The notes under the pieces are model-generated. The model was not told where the DNA came from. It searched no databases and was given only the letters and a program-made list of their open reading frames with translations. Positions 55,308 to 64,000 of a stretch of 64,000 nucleotides of DNA are shown here, one piece after another. Made by a program: the position numbers and the translations under genes. Source of the DNA: Methylobacter sp. GTDB lineage: Bacteria > Pseudomonadota > Gammaproteobacteria > Methylococcales > Methylomonadaceae. The stretch covers positions 62,001 through 126,000 of the forward strand of contig SCPZ01000097.1 of NCBI GenBank assembly GCA_004299305.1, written 5' to 3'. The number at the start of each line of letters is the position of its first letter. The first letter of the stretch is position 1.

Positions 55308-56213
55308 ATGCAAAATGCAATCCATCAGCTTTTAGATTCGGCCAATCAGGTTATTCTCGGCAAGCCCCGCCAAGTTCGGCTTGCGCTTTGCTGCCTGTTG
55401 GCTCGCGGCCATCTATTGATAGAGGATATTCCCGGCGTCGGTAAAACCACGCTGGCTCATACCCTGGCCAAGCTGCTGGGCTTGAATTACCAGCGGATTC
55501 AGTTTACCAGCGATATTTTGCCTGCCGATATTATCGGTGCTTGCGTATTCGATACCAGGAATCACGAATTTAAATTTCATCCCGGCCCGGTATTTAACCA
55601 GATGGTGTTGGCGGATGAAATTAATCGGGCCACACCCAAGGCGCAAAGTGCGCTGTTGGAGGCTATGGAGGAGCATCAGGTTACGGTCGAAGGTAAAACT
55701 TATCCGTTGCCGCAGCCATTTTTTGTGATTGCCACGCAAAACCCGTCCCACCAGATAGGTACGTTTCCGTTGCCTGAGTCGCAATTGGATCGTTTTTTAA
55801 TGCGCATTGAACTGGGTTATCCCGACCATCAGGCGGAACGGCAATTGCTTGCAGGGCAAAGTCGGCATAAGCTGTGCGAATCGCTACCGGTACAACTGCC
55901 GCCGGAACAATTGCAGCAGATACAGCAGGCGGTTACTCAGGTTTATGTTTCCGCTGCGTTGCTTGATTATTGCCAAGCCATTATCAGCTTTACCCGCGAT
56001 TCATCCGAGTATCACTGCGGCTTGTCGCCAAGGGCAGGTCTGGCGTTGCTGACTGCGGCCAAAGCCTGGGCGTTTATGGATCGGCGCGATGCGGTTATCC
56101 CGGAAGATCTTCAAGCGGTGCTGGCGGCTGTTGCAGGACACCGGTTACGGGCGGGCAATAGCCATTCAGAGGCTATTGTTGCGCCTATTTTAGCTAACGT
56201 TGCCGTCCATTGA
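55308..56213 (+). CDS. MoxR-family AAA+ ATPase
   Basis: 301 residues from the ATG at 55308 (MQNAIHQLL); a start 20 codons upstream is possible but less likely. Walker A GVGKTTLA, Walker B MVLADEINR, sensor VIATQNP and PLPESQLDRFLMRIELGYPD are typical MoxR features. MoxR ATPases act as chaperones maturing protein complexes, often with DUF58 and transglutaminase-like partners as here. Its stop overlaps the next gene by 4 bases. Confidence 0.92.
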   Translation: MQNAIHQLLDSANQVILGKPRQVRLALCCLLARGHLLIEDIPGVGKTTLAHTLAKLLGLNYQRIQFTSDILPADIIGACVFDTRNHEFKFHPGPVFNQMVLADEINRATPKAQSALLEAMEEHQVTVEGKTYPLPQPFFVIATQNPSHQIGTFPLPESQLDRFLMRIELGYPDHQAERQLLAGQSRHKLCESLPVQLPPEQLQQIQQAVTQVYVSAALLDYCQAIISFTRDSSEYHCGLSPRAGLALLTAAKAWAFMDRRDAVIPEDLQAVLAAVAGHRLRAGNSHSEAIVAPILANVAVH

Positions 56214-57148
56214 ACGTAAAAGAACGCTTCCGGCTCAGCCGGTTTGTCTCAGGTGAGAAAGCTGTCGATACGCCGGTTACGTTAAATCATCGGCGCATTT
56301 TTATTTTGCCTACGCAACGGGGCTTGGGTTTTGTTGCGCTGATTGCCTTGTTATTGCTGATTGCCTTCGTTTATAACAATAACTTGGCTTATCTGCTGAC
56401 TTTTTTGTTGGCGAGTGTTTTTTTTATCACTATTTTACACAGCTATAGATCGTTATCCGGTCTGGTGGTGCAAAAAGGCCGGAGTAAGGCTGTGTTTGCC
56501 GGGGAAGCCGCAGGGTTCGAGATCCATATTAACAATCCTACCGACATGGAGCGCCACCATTTACAAATTAAACTACAAGATAGTCAAAGTTTGACTCTAC
56601 AGGCGCAAAGTTCGGTACACATTACGCTTTACTCGATGACCCAAAGAAGAGGTTGGCACCAGGCAGGGACGGTCACGCTCTTTAGCACGTTTCCACTGGG
56701 CTTGTTTCGGGCTTGGTCGCCGATCCGCTTTAATCTTAATGTGTTGGTTTATCCAAAACCGGCGCATTTTGAAATAGCTTTTCCCAAGGCGCCCTCAGCG
56801 CAAGTCCAGCAGGGAGTTAGCCAGCAGGGCGCCGATGACTTTTATGGCTTGCAGGCATATCAGCCCGGCGATTCTATCAAGCATATACATTGGAAAGCCT
56901 TTGCCAAAGGCTTGGGTGTGTTCAGCAAGAAGTATGGCGGCGAGCAATCATCAGAGGAAATCCGCTTGGATTACGACGATGCGCCAGGGCATACTGTGGA
57001 AGAGCGTTTAAGCCAGCTGTGCCGCTGGGTCGTTGATGCGGAGCAAGCCGGGCTGAGTTACGGTTTTGCGTTGCCGGGATTAAAACTGCCGCCTGATAAC
57101 GGCTTGCTGCATTATCGAAAATGTTTGGAAGCGCTAGCGCTGTTTTGA
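56210..57148 (+). CDS. DUF58-domain protein
   Basis: 312 residues from a TTG that overlaps the moxR stop (TTGA). Two TM segments near residues 40-75 are followed by a beta-rich region and the DUF58 signature YQPGDSIKHIHWKAFAK. The C-terminus is shorter than in DUF58 proteins with a full vWA fold. It forms the middle of a MoxR-DUF58-TgpA operon found in many gammaproteobacteria. Confidence 0.88.
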   Translation: MNVKERFRLSRFVSGEKAVDTPVTLNHRRIFILPTQRGLGFVALIALLLLIAFVYNNNLAYLLTFLLASVFFITILHSYRSLSGLVVQKGRSKAVFAGEAAGFEIHINNPTDMERHHLQIKLQDSQSLTLQAQSSVHITLYSMTQRRGWHQAGTVTLFSTFPLGLFRAWSPIRFNLNVLVYPKPAHFEIAFPKAPSAQVQQGVSQQGADDFYGLQAYQPGDSIKHIHWKAFAKGLGVFSKKYGGEQSSEEIRLDYDDAPGHTVEERLSQLCRWVVDAEQAGLSYGFALPGLKLPPDNGLLHYRKCLEALALF

Positions 57149-57153
57149 TAGTT

Positions 57154-59076
57154 ATGAAAGCCGACAAAAACGTTTTAATTTTTTTATTGTCCTCGATCGG
57201 GCTGATTGTTTTTCCTCATGTTTATCATATTCCGGCAACTGTGTTCGGCTTTTTTTGTTTGTTGCTGGCCTGGCGGTTTATCGGAATCTGGAACCAGCAT
57301 TGGTTGCCCAATAAGCCGGTTATTTTTTTACTGGCGGTCTGCGGAATGGCCCTGTTGTATAGCCAACATCAAGGCATATTCGGGCGCGATGCCGGAACCA
57401 ATTTGTTTATTACCGCGCTGGGACTTAAATTATTGGAGATTAAAAAAGAGCGCGATCTTTACCTGATTAGCTATCTGGCTTTTATCGTTGCGGCGTCCCA
57501 ATTTTTATATGAACAAAATATACTGATGGCGGCGTATATTCTGTTGGTCTGCTGCCTGCTGTTGGCGACGCTGGTGTGTATCAACAGCTGTAAAGCGCAA
57601 ACGCTTGCTGCATTAAAAACAGCCGCGATTATTATTGTTCAGGCTCTGCCGATTGCGGTGGCTTTGTTTATTTTATTTCCCCGCGTTGATGCGCCAAGAT
57701 GGATGGTGTTTAACCAGCAACGTCACGACAGAATGGGGCTAAGCGACAGTATGGAGCCGGGCTCAATCAGTGATTTGGGCGTGTCTGAAGAATTGGTTTT
57801 CCGGGTAAAATTTGCAGGCGCTATTCCGCCGCAAAGGCAACGTTATTGGCGCGGTCCGGTTCTGTCTCGTACCGATGGCAAGCGCTGGACTCAAGCGGCT
57901 TTTTATGAACCGTTGAGCAGTCCTGTTGTTACCGGCACAGCTTATCAATATACGCTCCTGATGGAGCCGCAGGATAAAAACTGGGTTTTTGCCTTGGATA
58001 TGCCCAAAGAATTTTCTCCGTCTTTAAGCCTGAACGCCGCCTATCAGCTTATTACCTTGGAAAGTCCCGATAAGCGTGCCGAATATAAGGTGACCTCCTA
58101 TACCGATTACAATACCGGCTTGATCAACCGCAGTGAATATAAAGCCGCAACACAGCTGCCCGGCGAGCCGTCGGATAAAATTAAACAGCTGGTCAGCCGG
58201 TTACACGGTTTTGATAGTCCTCCCGATAATTTTATAAAGCAGTTGTTAAACCATTTCAGGGTGGAAGACTTTCATTACACCTTAACCCCGCCGGTGATGG
58301 AAGAAAACCCGATTGAAAGTTTTTTATTTAACACCCGATACGGATTTTGCAGCCATTACGCTTCCGCCTTTGTGTATTTAATGCGCGTCGCGCACATTCC
58401 GGCCCGTGTCGTTACCGGCTATCAGGGCGGGGAGTTGAATAAAGTCGGCGATTTCCTGGAAATAAGGCAAGCCGACGCCCATGCCTGGGCCGAAGTTTGG
58501 TTGGAGAGTCGTGGTTGGGTTCGGGTTGATCCTACCGCGGCCATTGCGCCGGAAAGAATCGAGCGGGACATTAGCGTAGATCGGCAATTTGTCTACGGCA
58601 TTGCAGGAGAAAATAGTCAGGCTTATAACTGGCTAAAACAGGCTCGTCAGCTGTGGAGTAGTGTTGATTATAATTGGCAACGTTGGGTTATTAATTACAA
58701 CAACAAGAGTCAATCCAAGTTTCTGTCGTCGTTTGGCATTAGCGACCTCAAGACCATGATTTATTGGATGATCATCATCATAGGGTCGATAACAGCCGTA
58801 CTATGTTGGTTCCTGTTCTATCAAAAATCGAAAACCACCGATCAAGTTTTACTGAGTTATAACCGGTTTTGTAAAAAGCTTGCCAAGCACGGGCTGTTCA
58901 GGGGAGCCGGGGAGGGCGCTAAGGATTTTGCCGAAAGAGTGAAGATAAAGCTGCCCGAACAGGCGGCGGATATCGATCAAATCACCGCTGTATTTATCAA
59001 TCTGCGTTATGGGCGGACTGCAACGGGGGAGGATTTGCAGCAACTCAAAGCGCTAGTGGGGTTGTTTAGGGCTTGA
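57154..59076 (+). CDS. TgpA-type transglutaminase-like membrane protein
   Basis: About 640 residues from the ATG at 57154, 5 bases past the DUF58 stop; a start at 57121 is possible. Several TM segments (to about residue 185), a periplasmic transglutaminase-like domain and one C-terminal TM with a cytoplasmic tail (DUF4129-like). The catalytic triad is intact: C399 (RYGFCSHYA), H443 (ADAHAWAEVW), D459 (RVDPTAA). In Pseudomonas TgpA is an essential periplasmic transglutaminase. Last gene of the operon. Confidence 0.9.
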   Translation: MKADKNVLIFLLSSIGLIVFPHVYHIPATVFGFFCLLLAWRFIGIWNQHWLPNKPVIFLLAVCGMALLYSQHQGIFGRDAGTNLFITALGLKLLEIKKERDLYLISYLAFIVAASQFLYEQNILMAAYILLVCCLLLATLVCINSCKAQTLAALKTAAIIIVQALPIAVALFILFPRVDAPRWMVFNQQRHDRMGLSDSMEPGSISDLGVSEELVFRVKFAGAIPPQRQRYWRGPVLSRTDGKRWTQAAFYEPLSSPVVTGTAYQYTLLMEPQDKNWVFALDMPKEFSPSLSLNAAYQLITLESPDKRAEYKVTSYTDYNTGLINRSEYKAATQLPGEPSDKIKQLVSRLHGFDSPPDNFIKQLLNHFRVEDFHYTLTPPVMEENPIESFLFNTRYGFCSHYASAFVYLMRVAHIPARVVTGYQGGELNKVGDFLEIRQADAHAWAEVWLESRGWVRVDPTAAIAPERIERDISVDRQFVYGIAGENSQAYNWLKQARQLWSSVDYNWQRWVINYNNKSQSKFLSSFGISDLKTMIYWMIIIIGSITAVLCWFLFYQKSKTTDQVLLSYNRFCKKLAKHGLFRGAGEGAKDFAERVKIKLPEQAADIDQITAVFINLRYGRTATGEDLQQLKALVGLFRA

Positions 59077-59085
59077 TTGAGATTA

Positions 59086-59243
59086 GGCGCTTTCCTGCGA
59101 AAAATATACCCAACTGACGGGTCTTTTTGCCCGTCTGCTGCGTTGTAGAAATGGTCGCATAGCTCGCTATGCGCCCATTTTTACGCCTTGCAGACGAACA
59201 AAAATCCTGCTCCATTTGGATATATTTATTCTTGGCAATCGCC
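59086..59243. repeat. 158-bp gap-free imperfect palindrome between convergent genes
   Basis: Centred at 59164.5 on GCATAGC-TC-GCTATGC. The arms pair outward without net gaps through CGCATAGC, CCATTTTTAC, GCAGAC, CAAAAA and TATATTT to a terminal GGCG/CGCC pair. As RNA it would form a hairpin of about 79 bp with scattered mismatches. It lies between tgpA and the DUF934 gene, which converge, and could end both transcripts. Confidence 0.75.
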
Positions 59244-59324
59244 TTACTTGGATGGTAGGACGGGTAGAGGCTGTCGCCTCCGCCCAACTCCTACCAAGTT
59301 TGCCGTCTCCGGCTTGTATGGCTA

Positions 59325-59777
59325 TTAGTGGATCGATTTTTGATAACTGACACTAAAATCATTTAAGGCGTTTAGCGCAACAGGCAAATCTTCGGGGTTT
59401 TCAAGGCGAAATGCATTAACGCCAACACGCGATAAATAATACACCTGATCCCGCATGAAGTGGCCTGTAGCTCTTATTTCGCCTTGATAGTTGTAGCGAC
59501 CTCTGAGTAGCCATGCGTGGGAAAAAATGCGGCCATCGGCAAAGGCGGGAAAATCCAGTTCAATTAACGGGATGTCTTTTAAATCGGCGGCAATGTCTTC
59601 GACCGAATCGGCAGGGCCGATTCTGACGCCTATCTTGTCGCTAGAGTTAAGCAACTGTTGCTTGTCTTTTTTCCAACGAGCTATGGAAACGCTGATATTG
59701 CCGTCTTTCAGTTCTGCATCGTCGGCGACAAAACTCCAGCTGTCGTCAACAATTTGTTTGTCTTTAATTATTTGCAT
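59325..59777 (-). CDS. DUF934 protein linked to sulfite reductase
   Basis: 150 residues. SDKIGVRIGPADSVEDIAADL, LIELDFPAFADGRIFSHAWLLR and GEIRATGHFMRDQVYYLSRVG fit DUF934, which regularly follows the one-subunit nitrite/sulfite reductase gene in proteobacteria. Its start overlaps the reductase end by 14 bases. Function unknown; probably accessory to sulfite reduction. Confidence 0.88.
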   Translation of the reverse strand: MQIIKDKQIVDDSWSFVADDAELKDGNISVSIARWKKDKQQLLNSSDKIGVRIGPADSVEDIAADLKDIPLIELDFPAFADGRIFSHAWLLRGRYNYQGEIRATGHFMRDQVYYLSRVGVNAFRLENPEDLPVALNALNDFSVSYQKSIH

Positions 59778-61416
59778 AGACTTGCTCTTTGAATGGGGTG
59801 GTGCCGACGCGTTTTACCATGTTCAGGAAGGACTCGTCATCCAGGCGTTGTTTGATATAGACATCCAGTATGGTGGTGATGGCTTTGGTGACTTGGTCTT
59901 TGGCAATAGAAGGCCCCAGGCGTTCGCCGATAGCCGCCTCGTTTTCAGAGGAACCGCCCAAGGTCAGTTGATACCATTCAACGCCTTTTTTGTCGACACC
60001 TAATATGCCGATATGGCCGACGCTTTGGTGCGCGCAGCCGTTCATGCAGCCGGACATGTTGATTTTTACATCGCCAATATCGTGGAGATAATCCAAGTCA
60101 TCAAGCGCTTCATTGATTTCTTTGGCAATGCCGATTGTGCCTGCATTGGCGAGAGAGCAAAAATCGAGGCCGGGGCAGCAAATCATGTCGGTTGCTGTGC
60201 CGTTATTGGCAGTGGCCAGTTTCAGTCCGTCAAGCTGTTGCCACAGCGGGAATAGATCAGCCTGTTTTACGTCGGCAAGAATCAGGTTTTGCCTGTGTGT
60301 GCTCCTGATTTCACCGAAGCTGTATCGGTCGGCCAAGTCGGCGACAGCATCAAGTTGCGTATCGGTCATGTCGCCCGGAGCGGTGTCCGGCGCTTTTAAC
60401 GATATGAATGCGGCGCGGTAGCCGGGAGCTTTGTGATCGGTCGTATTGTATTTAACCCAAGTGGCGAATGCCTTGTTTTCGAGTTGATGCTGCGCAAAGC
60501 CGGTATCTTGTGCGGCATCCGCTTCGTATGCAGGTGGAGCAAATTGGGCTTTGGTCGCTTCAATGCGGCCATTGTCGAGTTCCAGGGCATTCCGGATCAA
60601 CAGCCACTCTTTTTCAACCAATTCGGAGAATTTCTCCATGCCGGATTCTTTAACCAGGATTTTAATCCGCGCTTTGTACTTGTTATCGCGGCGTCCGAAC
60701 AGGTTGTAAATCCGTAGAATAGCTTCCAGATAAGACAACAGATGTTTCTTGTCCAAGTAGGGTTTGATGACTTGGCCTATGATAGGCGTGCGTCCCAAAC
60801 CGCCGCCAACCAGCACTCTAAAGCCGATTTCTCCAGCGTCGTTTTCAACCAGATGCAGGCCGATGTCATGAAATTGAGTGGCGGCGCGATCAAGCTTTGC
60901 ACCGCTGACGGCAATCTTGAATTTGCGCGGCAAGTAGGCGAATTCGGGATGCAGGGTGGTCCATTGGCGGATAATTTCGCAATATGGGCGCGGGTCTTCT
61001 ATCTCATCGATACAAACACCGGCCAAGTGATCGGTTGAGGTGTTTCTAAGGCAATTGCCGCTGGTTTGAATGGCGTGCATTTGGACGCTGGCCAGTTCTT
61101 CAAGAATGTCGGGAACTTTCTCCAGTTGGGGCCAATTAAACTGGATGTTTTGCCGGGTCGTAAAATGACAGTAGTTTTTGTCGTAGGTACGGGCAATGTG
61201 CGCCAGTTTTCTAAGTTGCTTGGAGTTAAGCAGGCCATAAGGGCCAGCTATCCGCAACATCGGGGCGTGAGTTTGAATGTAGAGACCATTCATTAAGCGC
61301 AAGGCGCGGAATTGGTCGTCTGAAATTTGGCCCTTTAAAAAGCTTTCGGTTTGCCTTCTAAATTGGGCGACTCGTTGTTCAATGAGTGATTGGTCGATGT
61401 CGTTATACTGATACAT
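59764..61416 (-). CDS. cysI: Assimilatory nitrite/sulfite reductase hemoprotein
   Basis: 550 residues. The siroheme/[4Fe-4S] cysteines are C414-x5-C420 (CPGLDFC) and C457-x3-C461 (CMNGC). Other conserved parts are HFTTRQNIQFNWP and GGGLGRTPIIG. It reduces sulfite (possibly nitrite) to sulfide with six electrons. With DUF934 next to it, assimilatory sulfite reduction is the better reading. No flavoprotein CysJ gene is nearby, suggesting ferredoxin or another donor. Divergent from nhaD. Confidence 0.9.
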   Translation of the reverse strand: MYQYNDIDQSLIEQRVAQFRRQTESFLKGQISDDQFRALRLMNGLYIQTHAPMLRIAGPYGLLNSKQLRKLAHIARTYDKNYCHFTTRQNIQFNWPQLEKVPDILEELASVQMHAIQTSGNCLRNTSTDHLAGVCIDEIEDPRPYCEIIRQWTTLHPEFAYLPRKFKIAVSGAKLDRAATQFHDIGLHLVENDAGEIGFRVLVGGGLGRTPIIGQVIKPYLDKKHLLSYLEAILRIYNLFGRRDNKYKARIKILVKESGMEKFSELVEKEWLLIRNALELDNGRIEATKAQFAPPAYEADAAQDTGFAQHQLENKAFATWVKYNTTDHKAPGYRAAFISLKAPDTAPGDMTDTQLDAVADLADRYSFGEIRSTHRQNLILADVKQADLFPLWQQLDGLKLATANNGTATDMICCPGLDFCSLANAGTIGIAKEINEALDDLDYLHDIGDVKINMSGCMNGCAHQSVGHIGILGVDKKGVEWYQLTLGGSSENEAAIGERLGPSIAKDQVTKAITTILDVYIKQRLDDESFLNMVKRVGTTPFKEQVYANN

Positions 61417-61575
61417 AATGAGCGCTTAGTGCCTGTCCAGGCGAGTAATTACGACCAATAATCATATACTGTAGGTCATAAAATGACAAAGGTTATTGTA
61501 TGGTGCTAATATTGTCGGCTAAATTTTGGGTGTTTTTTGGTAATTTTTTGAAATAAAAGTTAGGGGGTTATTTTG

Positions 61576-62934
61576 GTGCGGTCATTGTTTGTCTTGTTAT
61601 CTCTATTGTTGTTGCCTGGAATGGCGATGGCGGGTGGTTTTGAAAGTCTCGGTCTGACGGGGACGGAGCGGGGTATTTATACGGTTCTGATCTTCATCAT
61701 CGCTTATGGCTTTGTTATGGCGGAAGAATTTACTCATTTGCGTAAGTCCAAGCCGGTTATTTTGGCGGCGGGTATTATTTGGGCGAATGCTGCTGTTTTA
61801 GCCGCTCAAGCCGGTGTTTCTACGGAAGATATGCATGAAGCTTTCGAATACAATTTGAAGGAATATGCTGAGCTAATGTTATTCCTGTTGGTCGCCATGA
61901 CTTATATTAACTCCATGGCCGAGCGAAATGTGTTTGAAGCGTTGCGTTCCTGGTTGGTAAGGAAGCAGTTTGGTTATCGTAAATTGTTTTTGATTACCGG
62001 TATTATTACGTTTTTCTTGTCCTCGGTGGCTGATAACTTGACGGCGGCTTTATTAGTCGGAGCTGTAGTTATGGCAGTTGGTGCTGATAACCCTAAATTT
62101 GTCAGCATCGGTTTTGTTAACTTAGTGGTTGCTGCTAATGCGGGCGGTGCATTCTGTCCTTTTGGCGATATTACAACCTTGATGGTTTGGCAGGCGGAAT
62201 ACGCTGAGTTTTTTGATTTCTTTAAGTTGTTTATTCCATCGGCGGTGAATTACGGGGTGCCGGCAGCGGTGATGTATTTTGCGGTGCCTGATGAACAACC
62301 AAAAGCGTCGTCTGAAGCTGCGGTGCAATTAAAACCGGGTGCGATTGTAATTTGCGTCATGTTCTTGTTGACTATCGTTACTGCGGTAAGTTTTAAGCAG
62401 GCTCTGCATTTACCGCCGTTTATGGGCATGATGGTCGGTCTTTCTGCTCTGATGCTTTATGGTTATCGTTTGAAAACTGTTTATCGTGTTGAGGGCGAAG
62501 AAGGGTTTGATATTTTCAATAAGGTGCGTCATGCAGAATGGGATACCCTGTTGTTTTTCTTCGGTGTGGTTTTTGCAGTCGGTGGTTTGGGTTATATCGG
62601 TTATCTGGAGTTGTTGTCTGGTGCGATGTACGACGGCTTAGGTGCGACGACGGCGAATATTCTGGTGGGTGTGATTTCGGCGATCGTTGATAATATTCCT
62701 GTTATGTTTGCGGTACTGAATATGAATTTGGATATGGATTTATATCAGTGGTTGTTGGTGACGTTGACTGCTGGTGTCGGTGGTTCTTTGTTGTCAGTGG
62801 GTTCTGCAGCTGGTGTGGCATTAATGGGGCAGTCCGACCATAAATATACATTTTTCAGTCACCTAAAGTGGACGCCCGCAATTGCTGGTGGCTATGTAGG
62901 CAGTATTGTTGTTCATTATTTGATTAATGGTTGA
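61576..62934 (+). CDS. nhaD: NhaD-type Na+/H+ antiporter
   Basis: About 452 residues from GTG at 61576, which has a TAGGGGG ribosome site 8 bases upstream; the TTG at 61573 is an alternative. A cleavable signal-like N-terminus (LLLPGMAMAGG) is followed by about twelve TM segments. NAGGAFCPFGDITTLMVW, SSVADNLTAALL and SAIVDNIPVMFA are conserved in NhaD/ArsB-type (IT superfamily) antiporters. It exports Na+ (or Li+) in exchange for protons. Followed by a terminator. Confidence 0.92.
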   Translation: MRSLFVLLSLLLLPGMAMAGGFESLGLTGTERGIYTVLIFIIAYGFVMAEEFTHLRKSKPVILAAGIIWANAAVLAAQAGVSTEDMHEAFEYNLKEYAELMLFLLVAMTYINSMAERNVFEALRSWLVRKQFGYRKLFLITGIITFFLSSVADNLTAALLVGAVVMAVGADNPKFVSIGFVNLVVAANAGGAFCPFGDITTLMVWQAEYAEFFDFFKLFIPSAVNYGVPAAVMYFAVPDEQPKASSEAAVQLKPGAIVICVMFLLTIVTAVSFKQALHLPPFMGMMVGLSALMLYGYRLKTVYRVEGEEGFDIFNKVRHAEWDTLLFFFGVVFAVGGLGYIGYLELLSGAMYDGLGATTANILVGVISAIVDNIPVMFAVLNMNLDMDLYQWLLVTLTAGVGGSLLSVGSAAGVALMGQSDHKYTFFSHLKWTPAIAGGYVGSIVVHYLING

Positions 62935-62980
62935 ATCTTGAATAATCGCCGCGCGCTCTGTGCGGTGCTGTAGTTCAGAT

Positions 62981-63016
62981 AAGGTCGATGCCTCGCAAAG
63001 GCATTCGGCCTTTTTT
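62981..63016 (+). terminator. Intrinsic terminator after nhaD
   Basis: AAGGTCGATGCC pairs with GGCATTCGGCCTT with one mismatch and one bulge, followed by TTTTTT. Confidence 0.8.
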
Positions 63017-63066
63017 GTTTATGATTAGCTCAATATGTTGAGTATGAAATTTTCTGACTTTTTCCT

Positions 63067-64000
63067 GTGACAAATAATACCAATATTAAGCAGGTGCTCC
63101 TCAATAGGCGTATGTTGGTTTGCATCTTTACCGGTTTTAGCTCAGGTTTGCCGTTGTATATCCTGATAGGGCTGTTACCTGCATGGTTGCGCTCTGAGGG
63201 TGTGGATTTAAAGGTCATCGGCTTGTTTGCTCTAATACAATTGCCGTTTACCTGGAAATTTCTTTGGGCGCCGTTGTTTGATCGTTATATTCCCCCTCTT
63301 GGTCGGCGGCGCGGCTGGTTGTTTATTACGCAAATGGCATTGCTGCTATCCATTCCGGGATTTGGTGCGCTGCATCCTGGGCTGGATTTATGGACGATTG
63401 CCTATTTGGCGGGTGTGGTGGCATTTTTCAGTGCTTCGCAAGATATAGTGTTGGATGCTTATCGACGTGAATTATTGTTGGATGCCGAGCTGGGTCTGGG
63501 TAATGCTGTACATGTTAACGCATACAAAATTGCAGGCTTAATACCGGGATCTTTATCCCTTATTCTGGCCGATCATTTACCGTGGCGTAGTGTGTTTTTT
63601 ATTACGGCTCTGTTCATGTTGCCGGGTATTGCAATGACACTTTTCGTGACGGAGCCGGTGCTTAAAAATGGAGCGCCAAAAACGCTCCGGGCTGCTGTGG
63701 TTGAGCCATTTCAAGAATTTATCGGTCGAAATGGGTTGAAGTCGGCGTGCTTGGTGCTAGCTTTTATCTTTTTTTACAAGTTGGGCGATAGTATGGCTAC
63801 TGCGCTCGCTACGCCGTTTTATCTCGATATGGGCTTTAGCAAAACAGAGATCGGACTTATCGCTAAAAATGCTGGTTTGTGGCCAAGTGTTATGGGTGGA
63901 TTGCTGGGTGGTATTTGGATGATTCGGCTTGGTATTAACCGTGCCTTGTGGATTTTTGGTTTGGTGCAGATGGTTGCTATTTTAGGCTTCGCTTGGCTTG
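63067..64000 (+). CDS. ampG: AmpG-type muropeptide permease, N-terminal part
   Basis: 311 codons are visible; the gene runs off the right end. The GTG at 63067 is the first start after an in-frame TGA; an ATG at 63112 is possible. The MFS protein has AmpG hallmarks: FTGFSSGLPLYILIGLLPAW near the start, WLRSEGVDLKVIG, FLWAPLFDRY, LGRRRGWL and SASQDIVLDAYRRELL. AmpG imports GlcNAc-anhydroMurNAc peptides for cell-wall recycling and links to beta-lactamase induction. No Shine-Dalgarno is seen at the GTG. Confidence 0.88.
   Translation, partial: MTNNTNIKQVLLNRRMLVCIFTGFSSGLPLYILIGLLPAWLRSEGVDLKVIGLFALIQLPFTWKFLWAPLFDRYIPPLGRRRGWLFITQMALLLSIPGFGALHPGLDLWTIAYLAGVVAFFSASQDIVLDAYRRELLLDAELGLGNAVHVNAYKIAGLIPGSLSLILADHLPWRSVFFITALFMLPGIAMTLFVTEPVLKNGAPKTLRAAVVEPFQEFIGRNGLKSACLVLAFIFFYKLGDSMATALATPFYLDMGFSKTEIGLIAKNAGLWPSVMGGLLGGIWMIRLGINRALWIFGLVQMVAILGFAWL

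Overview
The window looks like chromosome of a gammaproteobacterium. A fused ThiS-ThiG, a double set of Cu(I)-type P-ATPases with copper-handling membrane proteins, NhaD, Pst proteins of the long gammaproteobacterial type and a MoxR-DUF58-TgpA block would suit a Methylococcales methanotroph. No methane oxidation gene is present, so the lineage is inference. No rRNA, tRNA, CRISPR array, prophage or intact transposase gene was seen.

Layout. 1-1.5 kb: the start of a kinase-like gene, a cyclic-nucleotide-binding protein and a small membrane protein. 2.1-5.6 kb: housekeeping genes aroG, thiSG, trmB and gmk. 6.1-12.6 kb: a heavy-metal RND efflux operon on the minus strand (outer membrane protein, adaptor, pump, DUF3240), with a small exported protein upstream. 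13-19 kb: a methyltransferase-like gene, a TerC/DUF475 membrane protein, and a large sensor with two solute-binding domains, PAS, GGDEF and EAL. 19.3-24.5 kb: recB and recD without recC. 24.9-33.5 kb: a CYTH-CHAD protein divergent from pstSCAB-phoU, a phosphate and polyphosphate neighbourhood. 33.8-38 kb: a PAP2 phosphatase overlapping a glycosyltransferase, a stand-alone FtsH-type peptidase domain and an ATP-grasp-like protein.

38.3-49.1 kb is the most unusual block. It holds two paralogous Cu(I) P1B-ATPases, each with a cysteine-less HMA-like N-terminal domain. Around them lie a free copy of that domain, a 55-residue metal-binding zinc-ribbon-like protein, three paralogous one-TM proteins sharing an HP..F..G..AG....KYRK core, another small hydrophobic protein, an EcsC protein and two SafE-type membrane proteins, one fused to a cupredoxin. 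The block reads as a copper-handling membrane assembly, perhaps with the small proteins as P-ATPase partners or scaffolds.

49-54 kb is AT-rich, with small orphan genes, a truncated permease start, an HTH coiled-coil protein and a YcgR-type PilZ protein. 54-64 kb holds a Skp/OmpH chaperone, a DksA-type zinc finger, MoxR-DUF58-transglutaminase, an assimilatory sulfite reductase with DUF934, nhaD and the start of ampG.

The intergenic regions carry several dispersed repeats. Two are MITEs with 14-bp terminal inverted repeats (GTAACTATTCAGCG) and exact 8-bp target duplications. Others are an ACACGGATTT-type palindromic repeat, a CACGAAAAGCACGAAA inverted repeat that supplies the end of a gene, and a 158-bp gap-free imperfect palindrome between convergent genes.
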